A stretch of 64,000 bases of DNA from Neosynechococcus sphagnicola sy1. GTDB lineage: Bacteria > Cyanobacteriota > Cyanobacteriia > Neosynechococcales > Neosynechococcaceae. Each line of letters opens with the position of its first letter. Positions within the stretch are counted from its first letter, which is position 1. Made by a program: the position numbers and the translations under genes. A model generated the notes under the pieces. That model was not told where the DNA came from. It worked only from the letters and a program-made list of their open reading frames with translations, and made no database searches. Positions 46,566 through 56,500 of this stretch are shown here, piece after piece. The stretch covers positions 92,241 to 156,240 of the forward strand of contig NZ_JJML01000016.1 of NCBI RefSeq assembly GCF_000775285.1, in the 5' to 3' direction.

Positions 46566-48538
46566 ATGAGTGAGTCCACCATCGAATCAATTCTGCAAGA
46601 GCAGCGTCTATTTCCTCCCCCGGCTGAATTTTCTGAGAAAGCCCGTGTCAAAAGCCTGGAAGAGTATCAGCAGCTGTATGATGCCGCCAAGGCTAACCCT
46701 GAGCAATTTTGGAGTGATCTGGCTACCCAGGAATTGCACTGGTTTCAGCCTTGGGAAAAGGTTCTAGACTGGCAACCTCCGTTTGCCCAGTGGTTTGTTG
46801 GTGGCAAGCTCAATATTGCTTACAACTGTCTCGATCGCCATCTCAGCACTTGGCGTCGGAACAAAGCGGCGCTGATCTGGGAAGGGGAACCGGGGGACTC
46901 CCGTACCCTCACCTATGCCCAGTTGCATCGAGAAGTCTGTCAATTTGCCAATGTGCTCAAGCAATTAGGAGTGCAAAAGGGCGATTGTGTGGGCATTTAC
47001 ATGCCCATGATTCCAGAGGCAGCGATCGCAATGCTGGCCTGTGCGCGGATTGGTGCCCCCCGACAGTGTGGTTTTTTGGTGGGTTTAGTGCCGAAGCCCT
47101 GCGCGATCGCATGATTGATGCCCAAGCGAAATTGGTGGTGACGGCAGACGGCGGTTGGCGCAAGGATGCCATTGTTCCCCTCAAGGCTCAGGTGGATAAA
47201 GCCCTAGCGGACGGAGCGGTTCCCAGTGTGGAAAATGTCTTGGTGGTGCGCCGCACTGAACAAAAGATTCAGATGCAGCCGGGTCGCGACCACTGGTGGC
47301 ATGATTTGCAGGCGGGGGTCAGTGCCGATTGTCCGGCGGAACCCATGGATAGTGAAGACTTACTCTTTATCCTCTATACATCCGGTAGTACGGGGAAGCC
47401 CAAAGGAGTTGTCCACACTACTGCGGGGTATAACCTCTATACCCACATCACCACCCAATGGATCTTCGATCTCCAGGATACCGATGTCTATTGGTGCACT
47501 GCGGATGTTGGTTGGATTACCGGCCATAGCTACATTGTCTATGGCCCGCTATCCAATGGTGCAACTACCCTGATGTACGAAGGGGCACCCCGTGCTTCTA
47601 ATCCCGGCTGTACCTGGGATGTGATTGAAAAGCATGGTGTCAATGTCTTTTACACCGCTCCCACGGCAATTCGGGCATTCATCAAAATGGGGGAACATTA
47701 CCCCAATGCTCGTAACCTATCCTCCTTGCGACTCTTAGGAACCGTAGGGGAACCGATTAATCCTGAAGCTTGGATGTGGTATTACCGAGTCATTGGCGGC
47801 AGTCGCTGTCCGATTGTCGATACCTGGTGGCAGACAGAAACTGGCGGCATTATGGTCACCCCCCTCCCCGGTGCCATTGCTACCAAGCCAGGTTCTGCCA
47901 CTCGGCCCTTCCCCGGTATCCTCGCCGATGTGGTGGATCTGGATGGGGAACCTGTGGCTGACAATGATGGGGGCTATCTGGTGGTGCGCTACCCTTGGCC
48001 AGGGATGATGCGAACCATTTATGGCGATCCAGAACGCTTCCGTCACACCTACTGGGAACATATCCCGCCCCGGAATGGACACTATCTCTACTTTGCCGGA
48101 GATGGAGCTCGCCGCGACCCAGACGGCTATTTTTGGATCATGGGTCGGGTGGACGATGTGATCAATGTGGCTGGACATCGCTTGGGCACCATGGAAATTG
48201 AGTCCGCCCTAGTTTCCCATCCCGCCGTAGCGGAAGCCGCTGTCGTGGGCAAGCCCGATGACCTCAAGGGTCAAGAGGTCGTTGCCTTTGTCACCTTAGA
48301 AGGCAGCCACAACCCCAGCGATGAACTGAATCAGGCACTGAAGCAGCATGTTGTCAGCGAAATTGGTGCGATCGCCCGCCCAGGTGAAATTCGGTTTACC
48401 GATGCCCTGCCTAAAACCCGTTCTGGTAAGATTATGCGGCGTTTGTTGCGATCCTTAGCAGCCGGACAGGAGATCTTGGGAGACACCTCCACCCTGGAGG
48501 ATCGGGGCGTTTTGGACAAGTTGCGTGAAGACGCATAG
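46566..48538 (+). CDS. acs: Acetyl-CoA synthetase (frameshifted)
   Basis: AMP-forming acetate--CoA ligase, about 656 residues joined. N-terminal blocks are [20 protein letters not shown] and [15 protein letters not shown]. The adenylation core has [57 protein letters not shown] and [20 protein letters not shown]. The acetylation-site lysine is in [15 protein letters not shown]. Two surplus bases explain the frame change: a G near 47062 and one T in T6 at 47072-47077; removing both gives [19 protein letters not shown]. The 5' leader is long and structured. It assimilates acetate to acetyl-CoA in the cytosol. Confidence 0.95.
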
Positions 48539-48763
48539 GGGATGCTACCGTCAATGTCCCGCCTGCATTCGCGGTAATCTTGATGCCATTGCTTGTGATC
48601 CTGCATACATGGTGGGGATCGTTAAGATATGTTGCTGGGTCGCGGTAGTCGGTAGGAGAGCCGTGGCCCTTGACTAGACTCAAGAAGGAAAACGTAATAA
48701 AATCCTGCTCGATTACTTCTTTTTCTTTACATTTCCTGAACGGCATCGGATTGGGGGCAGATC

Positions 48764-49801
48764 GTGGGTCTTTTTAATCGCTTTTCTCGGGATATGGGTA
48801 TCGATCTAGGTACCGCCAATACCCTTGTATATGTTTCAGGGAGAGGCATTGTACTGCAAGAACCCTCTGTGGTTGCTATGGATCAAGACCGGCGCATTCC
48901 TCTGGCAGTGGGTGAAGATGCCAAGAAAATGCTAGGACGGACACCGGGAAACGTCGTAGCCCTCCGCCCTTTGCGGGATGGCGTAATTGCTGACTTTGAT
49001 ACCGCTGAATTGATGCTCAAACACTTCATCCGCCGGGTGAACGAGGGCAAAACACTGATTCAACCGCGGATTGTGATTGGTATCCCCAGCGGTGTGACGG
49101 GGGTAGAGCGTCGCGCCGTGATGGAAGCAGCATCCCAGGCGGGTGCCCGGGATGTCTATCTGATTGATGAACCTGTGGCCGCTGCCATTGGTGCTGGACT
49201 GCCGGTGGCAGAACCCACGGGTAACATGATTATCGATATTGGCGGCGGTACCACTGAAGTTGCTGTTCTTAGTTTGCAGGGAACGGTGATCAGTGAGTCC
49301 GTGCGCGTCGCTGGAGACGAAATCAGTGAGTCCATCACCCAGTACATGAAGAAAGTACATAACCTGGTCGTTGGGGAACGCACTGCTGAGGAAATTAAGA
49401 TTCAAATTGGTTCCGCTTACCCAACCCAGGAAATTGACGAGGCTACGATGGAAGTGAGGGGTCTTCATCTGTTGTCGGGGCTTCCCCGCACGGTGACCAT
49501 TAAGGGGCCGGAAATTCGCGAAAGCATGGCAGAACCTCTTTCGGTGATTGTAGAAGCAGTGAAGCGAACCCTGGAACGCACCCCCCCCGAATTGGCGGCG
49601 GATATTATTGACCGTGGGATTATGCTCGCAGGAGGTGGGGCACTCCTCAAAGGCATCGATACCTTGATCAGCCATGAAACGGGGATTGTGACTCACATCG
49701 CCGCCGATCCGCTCAGCTGTGTGGTGCTTGGCACGGGGCGGGTGCTGGAGAACTTCAAACAACTGGAGCGTGTCTTCAGTGGTCGTTTTCGCAATATGTA
49801 G
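48764..49801 (+). CDS. mreB: Rod shape-determining protein MreB
   Basis: Bacterial actin that guides cell-wall insertion. It has 345 residues from GTG 48764. Nucleotide-binding motifs are DMGIDLGTANTLVYVSGRGI (phosphate 1), MIIDIGGGTTEVAVLSL (phosphate 2) and GIMLAGGGALLKGIDTLI (adenosine). Other blocks are IGIPSGVTGVERRAVMEAA and YLIDEPVAAAIGAGLPV. It leads mreB-mreC-mreD with short spacers (8 and 14 bases). A possible promoter is TTGACT at 48670 with TAATAA at 48695, although the 19-base spacing is long. Frame intact. Confidence 0.96.
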   Translation: MGLFNRFSRDMGIDLGTANTLVYVSGRGIVLQEPSVVAMDQDRRIPLAVGEDAKKMLGRTPGNVVALRPLRDGVIADFDTAELMLKHFIRRVNEGKTLIQPRIVIGIPSGVTGVERRAVMEAASQAGARDVYLIDEPVAAAIGAGLPVAEPTGNMIIDIGGGTTEVAVLSLQGTVISESVRVAGDEISESITQYMKKVHNLVVGERTAEEIKIQIGSAYPTQEIDEATMEVRGLHLLSGLPRTVTIKGPEIRESMAEPLSVIVEAVKRTLERTPPELAADIIDRGIMLAGGGALLKGIDTLISHETGIVTHIAADPLSCVVLGTGRVLENFKQLERVFSGRFRNM

Positions 49802-49809
49802 CGACGGAC

Positions 49810-50592
49810 ATGCTTACAATACGTCGCTGGTGGAGTCAGTATAAGTATCAGGCTTTACTGATGGGTATGGCTCTGGGAGTTGCCTGGTTTTTTCGTTATA
49901 CCCAGGGCACGGCCTACTTTGAAGTCTATCGCTGGCTGGCTCAGCCGTTTACGGTGCACCCCACCCAGGAAGCGCAAATTACCGATGCCCGGATTCTGGA
50001 ACTACAAGCACGACTGGCGGAGCTGGAAAGTCAAAATCAACAATTTCAAGCCCTGTTGGGTTATGTCGCATCCCAGCCCCATAAGGGTATGGTTGCCCCG
50101 ATTATTGGCCGTAGTGCCGATCATTGGTGGCAGCAGATGACGATCGGGCGAGGTCATCTGGATCAGATCCAAATCGGTTATATCGTCGCTGGCCCTGGGG
50201 GGCTGGCCGGTCGTGTCATCCATGTCACCGATCACACCAGTCGGGTACTGCTGATTAGTGATCACACCAGTCGGGTTGGGGCTGTGGTCAGTCGTTCTCG
50301 TGCCACTGGGTTTATCCGTGGTCAGGGTAGCAGTCGTGCCATTATGGAGTTCTTTGATAAAGATCCGGATGTTCGTCGGGGTGATTTGGTTTCCACCTCA
50401 GCCTTCAGTCAGCTATTTCCGCCGGGGGTCGCCATTGGTCGGGTGGAATCGATCAATCTCAGCAAAAGTCCCGCTCCTGAGGCGGTGATTGAGTTGGCGG
50501 TGCCCCTGAGTTCCCTGGAGGCCGTGTTAATTTACCCCCACCAGCCGCTCTCCCGAGAAGGGTCAGCGGGCCAAGATTCTGAGGTGCATTAG
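49810..50592 (+). CDS. mreC: Rod shape-determining protein MreC
   Basis: Periplasmic scaffold of the elongasome, 260 residues. One membrane segment at about 14-32, then a coiled coil (ILELQARLAELESQNQQFQA), then two beta-barrel domains with APIIGRSADHWWQQMTIGRG, GYIVAGPGGLAGRVIHVTDH, DHTSRVGAVVSRSRATGFIR and RRGDLVSTSAFSQLFPPGVA. These are all typical MreC blocks. The eight-base spacer from mreB shows cotranscription. Frame intact. Confidence 0.93.
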   Translation: MLTIRRWWSQYKYQALLMGMALGVAWFFRYTQGTAYFEVYRWLAQPFTVHPTQEAQITDARILELQARLAELESQNQQFQALLGYVASQPHKGMVAPIIGRSADHWWQQMTIGRGHLDQIQIGYIVAGPGGLAGRVIHVTDHTSRVLLISDHTSRVGAVVSRSRATGFIRGQGSSRAIMEFFDKDPDVRRGDLVSTSAFSQLFPPGVAIGRVESINLSKSPAPEAVIELAVPLSSLEAVLIYPHQPLSREGSAGQDSEVH

Positions 50593-50606
50593 GGAGACGC
50601 AAGCTC

Positions 50607-51176
50607 GTGGTTTATCTTTCTCCCTGGCTCCCCTCCGGACGTGTCTGTCTAGACTGGGCGATCACCATTGGCTCGGTGATCTTGTGTTTGTTACTGCTCC
50701 CTGTGCGGCTCCCAGGCATGGAACTGGCTGGTATTGCGCCCCATTGGCTACTGATCTGGGTGGTTGCTTGGAGCGTCAAACGCACTGCACTCCAGGGAAT
50801 TGTCGCTGGGCTAGTCTTGGGGTTGTTGCAGGATGGCCTGACTGCACCCCACCCGACCCACGCCCTCAGTTTGGCGATGGTTGGTTTCCTCACTGCTCGG
50901 TTGCAGAAACAGCGTTACACTCAGGAAGACTTTATTTCGGTGGCCTTGATTGTCTTTGGCATGTCTGTGCTGGCAGAGACGGTAACAGCTATCCAGTTTA
51001 GTTGGCAGCAAAGTCGTTTTTCCCTTCCCCAGGCGTACCAGATTCTCTCAGAAATCTGGAATCGTCATCAGCAGGTCGCCCTCTCTTCTGCCATTATCAG
51101 TAGTCTCTGGGCACCGGTTGTCTACTACCCTCTCAATCGCTGGTGGCTGTGGATGGTAGCCCAGACCTCCGCCTGA
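50607..51176 (+). CDS. mreD: Rod shape-determining protein MreD
   Basis: Membrane subunit of the MreBCD complex, 189 residues with about five membrane segments. Recognised by position after mreC and by VVAWSVKRTALQGIVAGLVL and GLLQDGLTAPHPTHALSLAM, the MreD-type glycine/aspartate motif. Start is GTG 50607 after GGGAGACG. No terminator is obvious after it; an AT-rich 188-base spacer precedes yebC. Confidence 0.88.
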   Translation: MVYLSPWLPSGRVCLDWAITIGSVILCLLLLPVRLPGMELAGIAPHWLLIWVVAWSVKRTALQGIVAGLVLGLLQDGLTAPHPTHALSLAMVGFLTARLQKQRYTQEDFISVALIVFGMSVLAETVTAIQFSWQQSRFSLPQAYQILSEIWNRHQQVALSSAIISSLWAPVVYYPLNRWWLWMVAQTSA

Positions 51177-51364
51177 ATCTGGAAATTTTAAGCAGTTTTG
51201 CTTATTCTAGGCAACAAACCTAATTCACCAGTTAGGACTCTTCCCAATATTTTTTTGAGATTTTCAAACCCCCTCTAAACTTTCCGCTCTTAAAATTATT
51301 CATCAACTAAAAATTGACAGCCTAGTAGTTGGTGTTGTGTTGATCGTCGGATTGTCAAAATTCT

Positions 51365-52168
51365 ATGGCAGGACATAGTAAATGGGCCAATATTAAACGC
51401 CAGAAGGCTAGAGTTGATGCAGTGAAAGGTCAAACCTTTACCAAGATTTCTCGTGCCATTATTGTGGCCGCCCGCAATGGGGTGGCTGACCTGGATGGCA
51501 ATTTTCAACTCCGGTCAGCTGTGGAAAAGGCCAAGGCCGCAGGCATTCCCAACGAAAATATTGAACGGGCGATCGCCAAAGGAGTGGGTAAGTTCTCGGA
51601 TGGCAATGCCTTGGAAGCGATCCGTTATGAAGGCTATGGCCCTGGAGGCGTGGCAATTCTGGTGGAAGCGCTTACCGATAATCGCAATCGTACCGCAGCT
51701 GATCTCAGGGTTGCCTTGACCAAAAACGGTGGGAATTTAGGGGAAACGGGCTGTGTTGGTTGGTTATTTCAGCAGCGAGGGGTGATATTGTTAGCCTGTG
51801 CTCAGGTATCGAGGAGATCGCCCCAAGGGGCTATGCTAGCTTCGCTGCTGGAAGAGGATGTCTTACTGGAACTCTGTCTTGAGATTGGGGCGGATGCCTA
51901 TGAGTGGACAGAATTTGAAGATGCTGCTGCCGTGGAACTGATTACTGCTCCTGAGCAATTGGAACCATTGACTCAGCATCTCAAAGCTCTAGGCTATGGG
52001 GTTGCCCAAGCTGAACTTCGCTGGATTCCCCAGAATACAGTGGTGGTGGATAACCCTGACCAAGCCCGGGCCTTATGGAAGTTAATGGATGCTCTGGAAA
52101 ACTTAGACGATGTCCAGAGTGTTGCTGCTAACTTCGAGCTTACTGAGGCAATTTTAGCCTTGGCTTAG
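51365..52168 (+). CDS. YebC/PmpR family DNA-binding protein
   Basis: A 267-residue member of the TACO1/YebC family; members act as transcription regulators or as helpers of translation through proline runs. It starts MAGHSKWANIKRQKARVDAV and continues GQTFTKISRAIIVAARNG, AKAAGIPNENIERAIAKGVG and YEGYGPGGVAILVEALTDN. Compared with usual members (about 245-250 residues) it has an insertion of roughly a dozen residues after QQRGVILL (ACAQVSRRSPQGAM). The C terminus has PQNTVVVDNPDQARALWKLM. Frame intact. Confidence 0.93.
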   Translation: MAGHSKWANIKRQKARVDAVKGQTFTKISRAIIVAARNGVADLDGNFQLRSAVEKAKAAGIPNENIERAIAKGVGKFSDGNALEAIRYEGYGPGGVAILVEALTDNRNRTAADLRVALTKNGGNLGETGCVGWLFQQRGVILLACAQVSRRSPQGAMLASLLEEDVLLELCLEIGADAYEWTEFEDAAAVELITAPEQLEPLTQHLKALGYGVAQAELRWIPQNTVVVDNPDQARALWKLMDALENLDDVQSVAANFELTEAILALA

Positions 52169-52332
52169 CACCTTGAAGACTTCCATAAAAATAGCAATCA
52201 GCCGATCGTTTGGCTGCTGTCCAAATCCCGATACACCGCTCTGCCATTGCCCCCACTAACTGGGCTACTACCCAGCATATATAACGGCTATTAAGCTAGT
52301 GAAGTACAGCCGATTCTTGACTGGCAAAAGCT

Positions 52333-52494
52333 TCAGAACTGGGAGTGTACTGCACTTGACCGAGAAACGCTATGTTGACTGGCAGATCGATTGAGCGTAA
52401 TCACATCCTGGATACTGCTAAAGCCTGAAATCCAGGCATAGTCTACAAAGCCAGAACTCTCTGCATTGCCACCGTTGTAGTGGGTGGTGGCACT
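52333..52494 (-). pseudogene. Remnant of a calcium-binding (RTX-like) protein tail
   Basis: On the minus strand a frame without a start reads YNGGNAESSGFVDYAWISGF, then SSIQDVITLNRSASQ, and stops at 52333. The pattern DYAxIxxFxxxQDVIxLxxSAS resembles the C-terminal module of cyanobacterial hemolysin-type calcium-binding or phytase-like secreted proteins. Nothing of the gene remains upstream: the MITE-like repeat begins exactly where the frame loses sense. The stretch 52169-52332 shows nothing else. Confidence 0.45.
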
Positions 52495-52583
52495 ATAGCA
52501 ATCCTAAATGAGTCGCAAACTAAATTAGCCTAAAAACCTTACCCAGAAAGAGTCAAAATTTACAAGTGACTTAGGACTGCTAT
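52495..52583. mobile_element. MITE-like element with terminal inverted repeats
   Basis: An 89-base element. The left end ATAGCAATCCTAAAT and the complement of the right end, ATAGCAGTCCTAAGT, match at 13 of 15 positions. If the repeat proper starts at GCA, both sides are flanked by TA, as for IS630/Tc1-type elements. There is no coding capacity. It lies 97 bases before the likely GST start. Confidence 0.55.
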
Positions 52584-52680
52584 CGTTGCTCAAAACACTG
52601 CCTTGATGCCCTTGGAGGTGCTAAAGTGGCGAGTGGTTAAGTCCACGTTCTTATTCTTTACCCAACACAAATTTACTCAA

Positions 52681-53229
52681 GTGAAACTATACGGCGGTGC
52701 CCGGAGTCGGGCGTCCATTGTCCAGTGGTACTTAGAGGAACTCGCTGTTCCCTATGAGTTTGTCCTGTTAGATATGCAGGCAGGTGCCCATCTTCAACCC
52801 GAGTTCCTAGCAATTAATCCCTTTGGGAAGGTGCCAGCGATTGTGGATGAGGACTTGCAACTCTGGGAGTCTGGGGCAATTCTGCTCTATCTGGCTCAGA
52901 AGTACGGTCAGCTAACTCCTCTACCTCTGGCGATTGCGGCTCAGTGGATTCTATTTGCCAATGCAACCCTAGTGTCCGGCATTTTTGTAGAATCGAACCG
53001 GGAGCGAGAACTACCCCGGTTAATGTCTCCCTTGAATCACCTGTTGGAGCAGCACCCGTTTCTCCTAGAGGATGGGTTTAGTGTGGCAGATGTTGCTGTC
53101 GGTTCTGTTTTAGCCTACATTCCGATCATGCTGAAGCTGGATTTGAGTGAGTATCCCGCCATTGTTAGCTATATAGAACGTCTGTCTGAACGTCCAGCCT
53201 TTCAGAGATCGATTGGTGGACGATCTTAG
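52681..53229 (+). CDS. Glutathione S-transferase family protein
   Basis: A thioredoxin-fold N-terminal domain with KLYGGARSRASIVQWYLEEL (probable catalytic serine) and NPFGKVPAIVDEDLQLWESG (the cis-proline and ES glutathione-binding motif). A helical C-terminal domain follows, with FSVADVAVGSVLAYIPIM. About 182 residues from GTG 52681, short for a GST; ATG 52603 would add 26 residues lacking similarity to the family. The substrate is unknown. A long hairpin separates it from the convergent hemA. Confidence 0.85.
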   Translation: MKLYGGARSRASIVQWYLEELAVPYEFVLLDMQAGAHLQPEFLAINPFGKVPAIVDEDLQLWESGAILLYLAQKYGQLTPLPLAIAAQWILFANATLVSGIFVESNRERELPRLMSPLNHLLEQHPFLLEDGFSVADVAVGSVLAYIPIMLKLDLSEYPAIVSYIERLSERPAFQRSIGGRS

Positions 53230-53237
53230 TCCCTTAG

Positions 53238-53278
53238 TTGGAACCCTCTTGGGAGCTTTAGCCCCAAGAGGGTTCCAA
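53238..53278. terminator. Bidirectional hairpin between GST and hemA
   Basis: TTGGAACCCTCTTGGG, a nine-base loop, and CCCAAGAGGGTTCCAA: a perfect 16-base stem between two convergent stops. There is no U tract on either side, so termination could depend on stem strength alone. Confidence 0.65.
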
Positions 53279-53288
53279 GATCTAATGC

Positions 53289-54609
53289 TTAGGATTCACC
53301 TGCGGCTTCTAAATTAAAGAGCATTTGTAGGGTTTGCATGGCTCGTCGGCGAGCCTCAATGTCCTGTTGAGCCCGGAGTTGCACCATCGGGTCATGGAGA
53401 ATTTTATTGACGATCCCACGGGTAAGGGCTTCAATAACTTCTTGATGCCGTTCGGCGAATTCACTGCCTAGACGCGATAGAGCCTTTTCTAATTCCTGGG
53501 TACGAATCGTCTCGACCTTCTCTCGGAGACTACTAATCGTGGAGACGGTATCCAGCGATCGCAACCAGACGAGAAACGTTTCTACCTCTTCCTCCAGTAA
53601 AACCTCCGCTTCCATCGCCATTTGGCGGCGACTCTCCTGGTTTTGAGCTACTACCGCTTTCAGATCATCGACATTAAAACACTGTACCTGAGCCAGCTGG
53701 TTGACATCAGCGTCCACATTCCTGGGTACCGAAATATCAAACAGCATCAGCGCTTGGCAGGCATCCAAGGTCGCTTCTAACTTGGCACGGTTGAGCAAGG
53801 GCTCGGTAGCGGCGGTACTGGTAAACACCACGTCCGAATTGGCAATAATTGTCATCATCTCCGTCAAGGTGTGAACCCGGATTCCAGAAACCTGATCCCC
53901 CCGTACCATTACGAGCGGTCAAGGTACCTTGAAATTGATCGGCTAATTCCTGTGCCCGTTCCAAGGAACGATTCAGGATCACAATTCGAGAGGCACCTTT
54001 TGCCAGGAGGTGCTGAACCAGCAGTCGGGACATTTTACCCGCCCCCACAATTGCTACCCGGCAGTCTACTAAATTTTGGGTTTTGATGTGGGCTAATTCG
54101 ACCGCTGCTGAACTAATGGAAACTGCTCCCGTACCGATGCTGGTGTCAGTGCGGACGCGCTTTCCAGCGGTAAGGGCTTGCTTAAAAAGTTGATTTAAAA
54201 TCCGACCGATGCTGTTAAATTGCTGCCCTAGTTTATGGGTTTGCTTCACCTGGGCAAGAATTTGCCCTTCCCCCAGCACCAGGCTGTCTAAGCCTGATGC
54301 CACCCGCATCAAGTGCATGATGGCATCCTGATGGAGCAGGATAAACAAGTGCTGCCGCAACGCCGCCATGGGAATTTTGCTGTGCTCAGATAAAAACTGA
54401 GTGACTTCCCGGACACCCTGCTCGGTTTCACTGGTCACCAGGTAAATCTCAAGGCGATTACAGGTGCTGACGATCGCAACTTCTTCGATATGGGGATAGC
54501 TTTGAAGTTGTGCAGAAGCAGACTCTGTTTGAGTTTCTGGAATACTAAGTTTTTCTCGAATTTCCACAGGGGCTGTTTTATGACTCAGCCCAACAACGAC
54601 AATATTCAT
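53289..54609 (-). CDS. hemA: Glutamyl-tRNA reductase (frameshifted)
   Basis: First enzyme of the C5 tetrapyrrole pathway, supplying chlorophyll, haem and bilins: it reduces glutamyl-tRNA to glutamate semialdehyde. About 439 residues joined. Blocks are [20 protein letters not shown], the catalytic cysteine in [34 protein letters not shown], the NADPH site [20 protein letters not shown], and after the break [12 protein letters not shown] and [14 protein letters not shown]. The C-terminal dimerisation helices follow. The break is at C6 (53897-53902). Confidence 0.95.
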
Positions 54610-54707
54610 CTTTGTGATCTCGCCAGATTATGCCGCATTGCTATTTAAATCATGGGGAGGAGCCACCGAAAGACAGTGATTGACTTTTGGCTGTTACCCC
54701 TTGGAAA

Positions 54708-54737
54708 CCCCTAGTTCTTGTGTGCAAGGACTAGGGG
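54708..54737. other. Hairpin downstream of glpX
   Basis: CCCCTAGTTCTTG, loop TGTG, CAAGGACTAGGGG: a 13-base stem with one G-T pair, in the 184-base gap between the glpX stop and the hemA start. Only TTT follows on the minus strand. It may end glpX transcripts or lie in the hemA promoter region. Confidence 0.5.
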
Positions 54738-54793
54738 CAAGGACAGATAGATCGGTGGAAGCAGGACAGTCGCTCCCTCCCCAGCTGTTCTAT

Positions 54794-55832
54794 CTACCGC
54801 AGTTGCAGATTCTTGGGTGAATCAAACATATGAATGGTATCCACAAATCGAGCGGTTTTCGATTGACTGGAAATCACCAAGGTTTCAGTTCTAGCTCCCC
54901 CCTTAAAAAAGGCGGACGCCATTAATCAGGTTCCCCGTGGTAATCCCAGTGCCGGCAAATAGAACCGTTTGACCACCGGCTAATTCTTCGGCGGTGTAAA
55001 CCTTGTCAGGATCTTCAATGCCCATCTCTTTCAGGCGGGCAATGTTCGCCTCTTTACTTTCACCAATTAGCCCTGTTTTAACCACCTCGGGATCATAAAT
55101 TAATTGCCCTTGGAAGTGAGCGCCTAAGCAGCGGAGAGCCGCTGCAGAAATCACACCTTCAGGAGCAGCACCAATCCCCATCAGGGCATGGATATTTGTC
55201 CCTGAGAATCCGCAATTAATCGCAGCACCAACATCTCCGTCACTAATCAATTGGACTCTGGCTCCGGCTTCCCGAATTTCCTTGATCAGATCGTTATGGC
55301 GATCGCGCTTCATCACCACCACCACAAGTTCATCAATGCCGCGATCCAGGCATTCAGACAAGATCTTGAGGTTTTCGGTTGCTGATTTATTAATATCTAC
55401 CTTACCTTTAGCTGCTGGAGGAGCCGCCAGCTTCTTCATGTAAAAGTCAGGTGCGGCAAACAGGCCACCTTTTTCCGAAATCGCCAGCACGGCCATCGAA
55501 CCCGGTTGCCCGTAGGCACAAAGGTTGGTGCCTTCACAGGGATCAACGGCAATATCAATCTCAACCAATTCTTCGAGGTTACAGATTTCCGCTGCATTCG
55601 GCTGAGAACAGATGCCGACTTCTTCCCCGATATAGAGCATGGGGGCATCATCTCGCTCACCTTCCCCAATGACAATGCGACCGCGCATGTAGATTTTATT
55701 CATGCGCTCTCGCATGGCTTCCACAGCGACTCGATCTGCTTCGTTTTTGTCTCCCTTGCCCATCAGGCGGGCAGAGGCGATCGCAGCCTGCTCAACCACT
55801 TCAATAATTTCTAAACCGAGCGTATTCTCCAC
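54794..55832 (-). CDS. glpX: Class II fructose-1,6-/sedoheptulose-1,7-bisphosphatase (frameshifted)
   Basis: Calvin-cycle bifunctional phosphatase of the GlpX family, the main cyanobacterial FBPase/SBPase. About 345 residues joined. Blocks are [58 protein letters not shown] and [20 protein letters not shown]. The uninterrupted frame stops early at 54903. One base fewer in A6 (54905-54910) restores the end [20 protein letters not shown], then VDTIHMF, and a stop at 54794. It is regulated by light and redox in relatives; no such site was identified here. Confidence 0.95.
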
Positions 55833-55955
55833 GGGGTGTTCCTCCCAACTGCTGAACTGCGTTACTATGACTCAAACTTCCAGATTACGGCGATTGATGA
55901 CCGCAACCCAAGACACGATATGCCGCATTTTTCAGTCTACAAGTCTATCAAACGC

Positions 55956-55988
55956 AAAAAACGCCCTGGAAGTCCCGGAAGGGCGTTG
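55956..55988 (-). terminator. Terminator after the low-molecular-weight phosphatase
   Basis: On the minus strand ACGCCCT pairs with AGGGCGT across a 12-base loop, then T6. It lies just after the stop of the phosphatase gene and before the glpX promoter region. Confidence 0.88.
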
Positions 55989-55994
55989 TCATTG

Positions 55995-56495
55995 TTAAGT
56001 TTTGATCACGTAGCGATGGTGGACTAAATGCTGAAGAAGCCCGGTGCAGGCATCCAGCAATAGGTCGATCACCCGGTTGAAGCCTTCAGGTCCTCCATAG
56101 TAGGGATCGGGTACTTCCTGCTGGGGGCTGTGGGTACAAAAATCACAGAGCATGCGTACCCGTTCCAGGTATCGCCCCTGGGGATCGAGGGCGAGAATAT
56201 TCTGGTAGTTGTCCCGATCCATGGCTAGGATGAGGTCAAACTGTTCAAAATCTTGGGGGCGAAATCGACGCGCCTGCCCCTGAATGACGAGGTTGCGGTG
56301 CTGAGCAGTGGCCACCATCCGCCGATCGGGGGGACTGCCCACATGGTAGCCCGAGGTTCCGGCGGAGTCACACTGGATTTGCTCCCCTAGACCTGCCTCT
56401 TGAACCAAGTGATTCATGATATTTTCCGCCGCAGGAGAACGACAGATATTCCCCAGACAGACAAACAATAACTTGTAAGGTCTCGGTGCGTTCAT
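55995..56495 (-). CDS. Low-molecular-weight protein-tyrosine phosphatase
   Basis: A 166-residue phosphatase. The P-loop is VCLGNICRSPAAEN (CX5R) near the N terminus and the general-acid loop is VPDPYYGG. DSAGTSGYHVGSPPDRRM and FDLILAMDRDNYQNI are further family blocks. It probably removes phosphate from tyrosine or arginine residues of target proteins. It begins five bases after the ybaB stop, so the two form an operon. Confidence 0.93.
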   Translation of the reverse strand: MNAPRPYKLLFVCLGNICRSPAAENIMNHLVQEAGLGEQIQCDSAGTSGYHVGSPPDRRMVATAQHRNLVIQGQARRFRPQDFEQFDLILAMDRDNYQNILALDPQGRYLERVRMLCDFCTHSPQQEVPDPYYGGPEGFNRVIDLLLDACTGLLQHLVHHRYVIKT

Positions 56496-56500
56496 CCTGA

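Noticed and set aside
48932-49762. Long minus-strand ORF (276 codons) over mreB
   Set aside because: It mirrors mreB, which has all actin-fold motifs on the plus strand.
54840-54903. glpX considered truncated, missing its last 36 residues
   Set aside because: The missing C terminus is present in the next frame after an A6 run, so the gene is complete apart from one surplus base.
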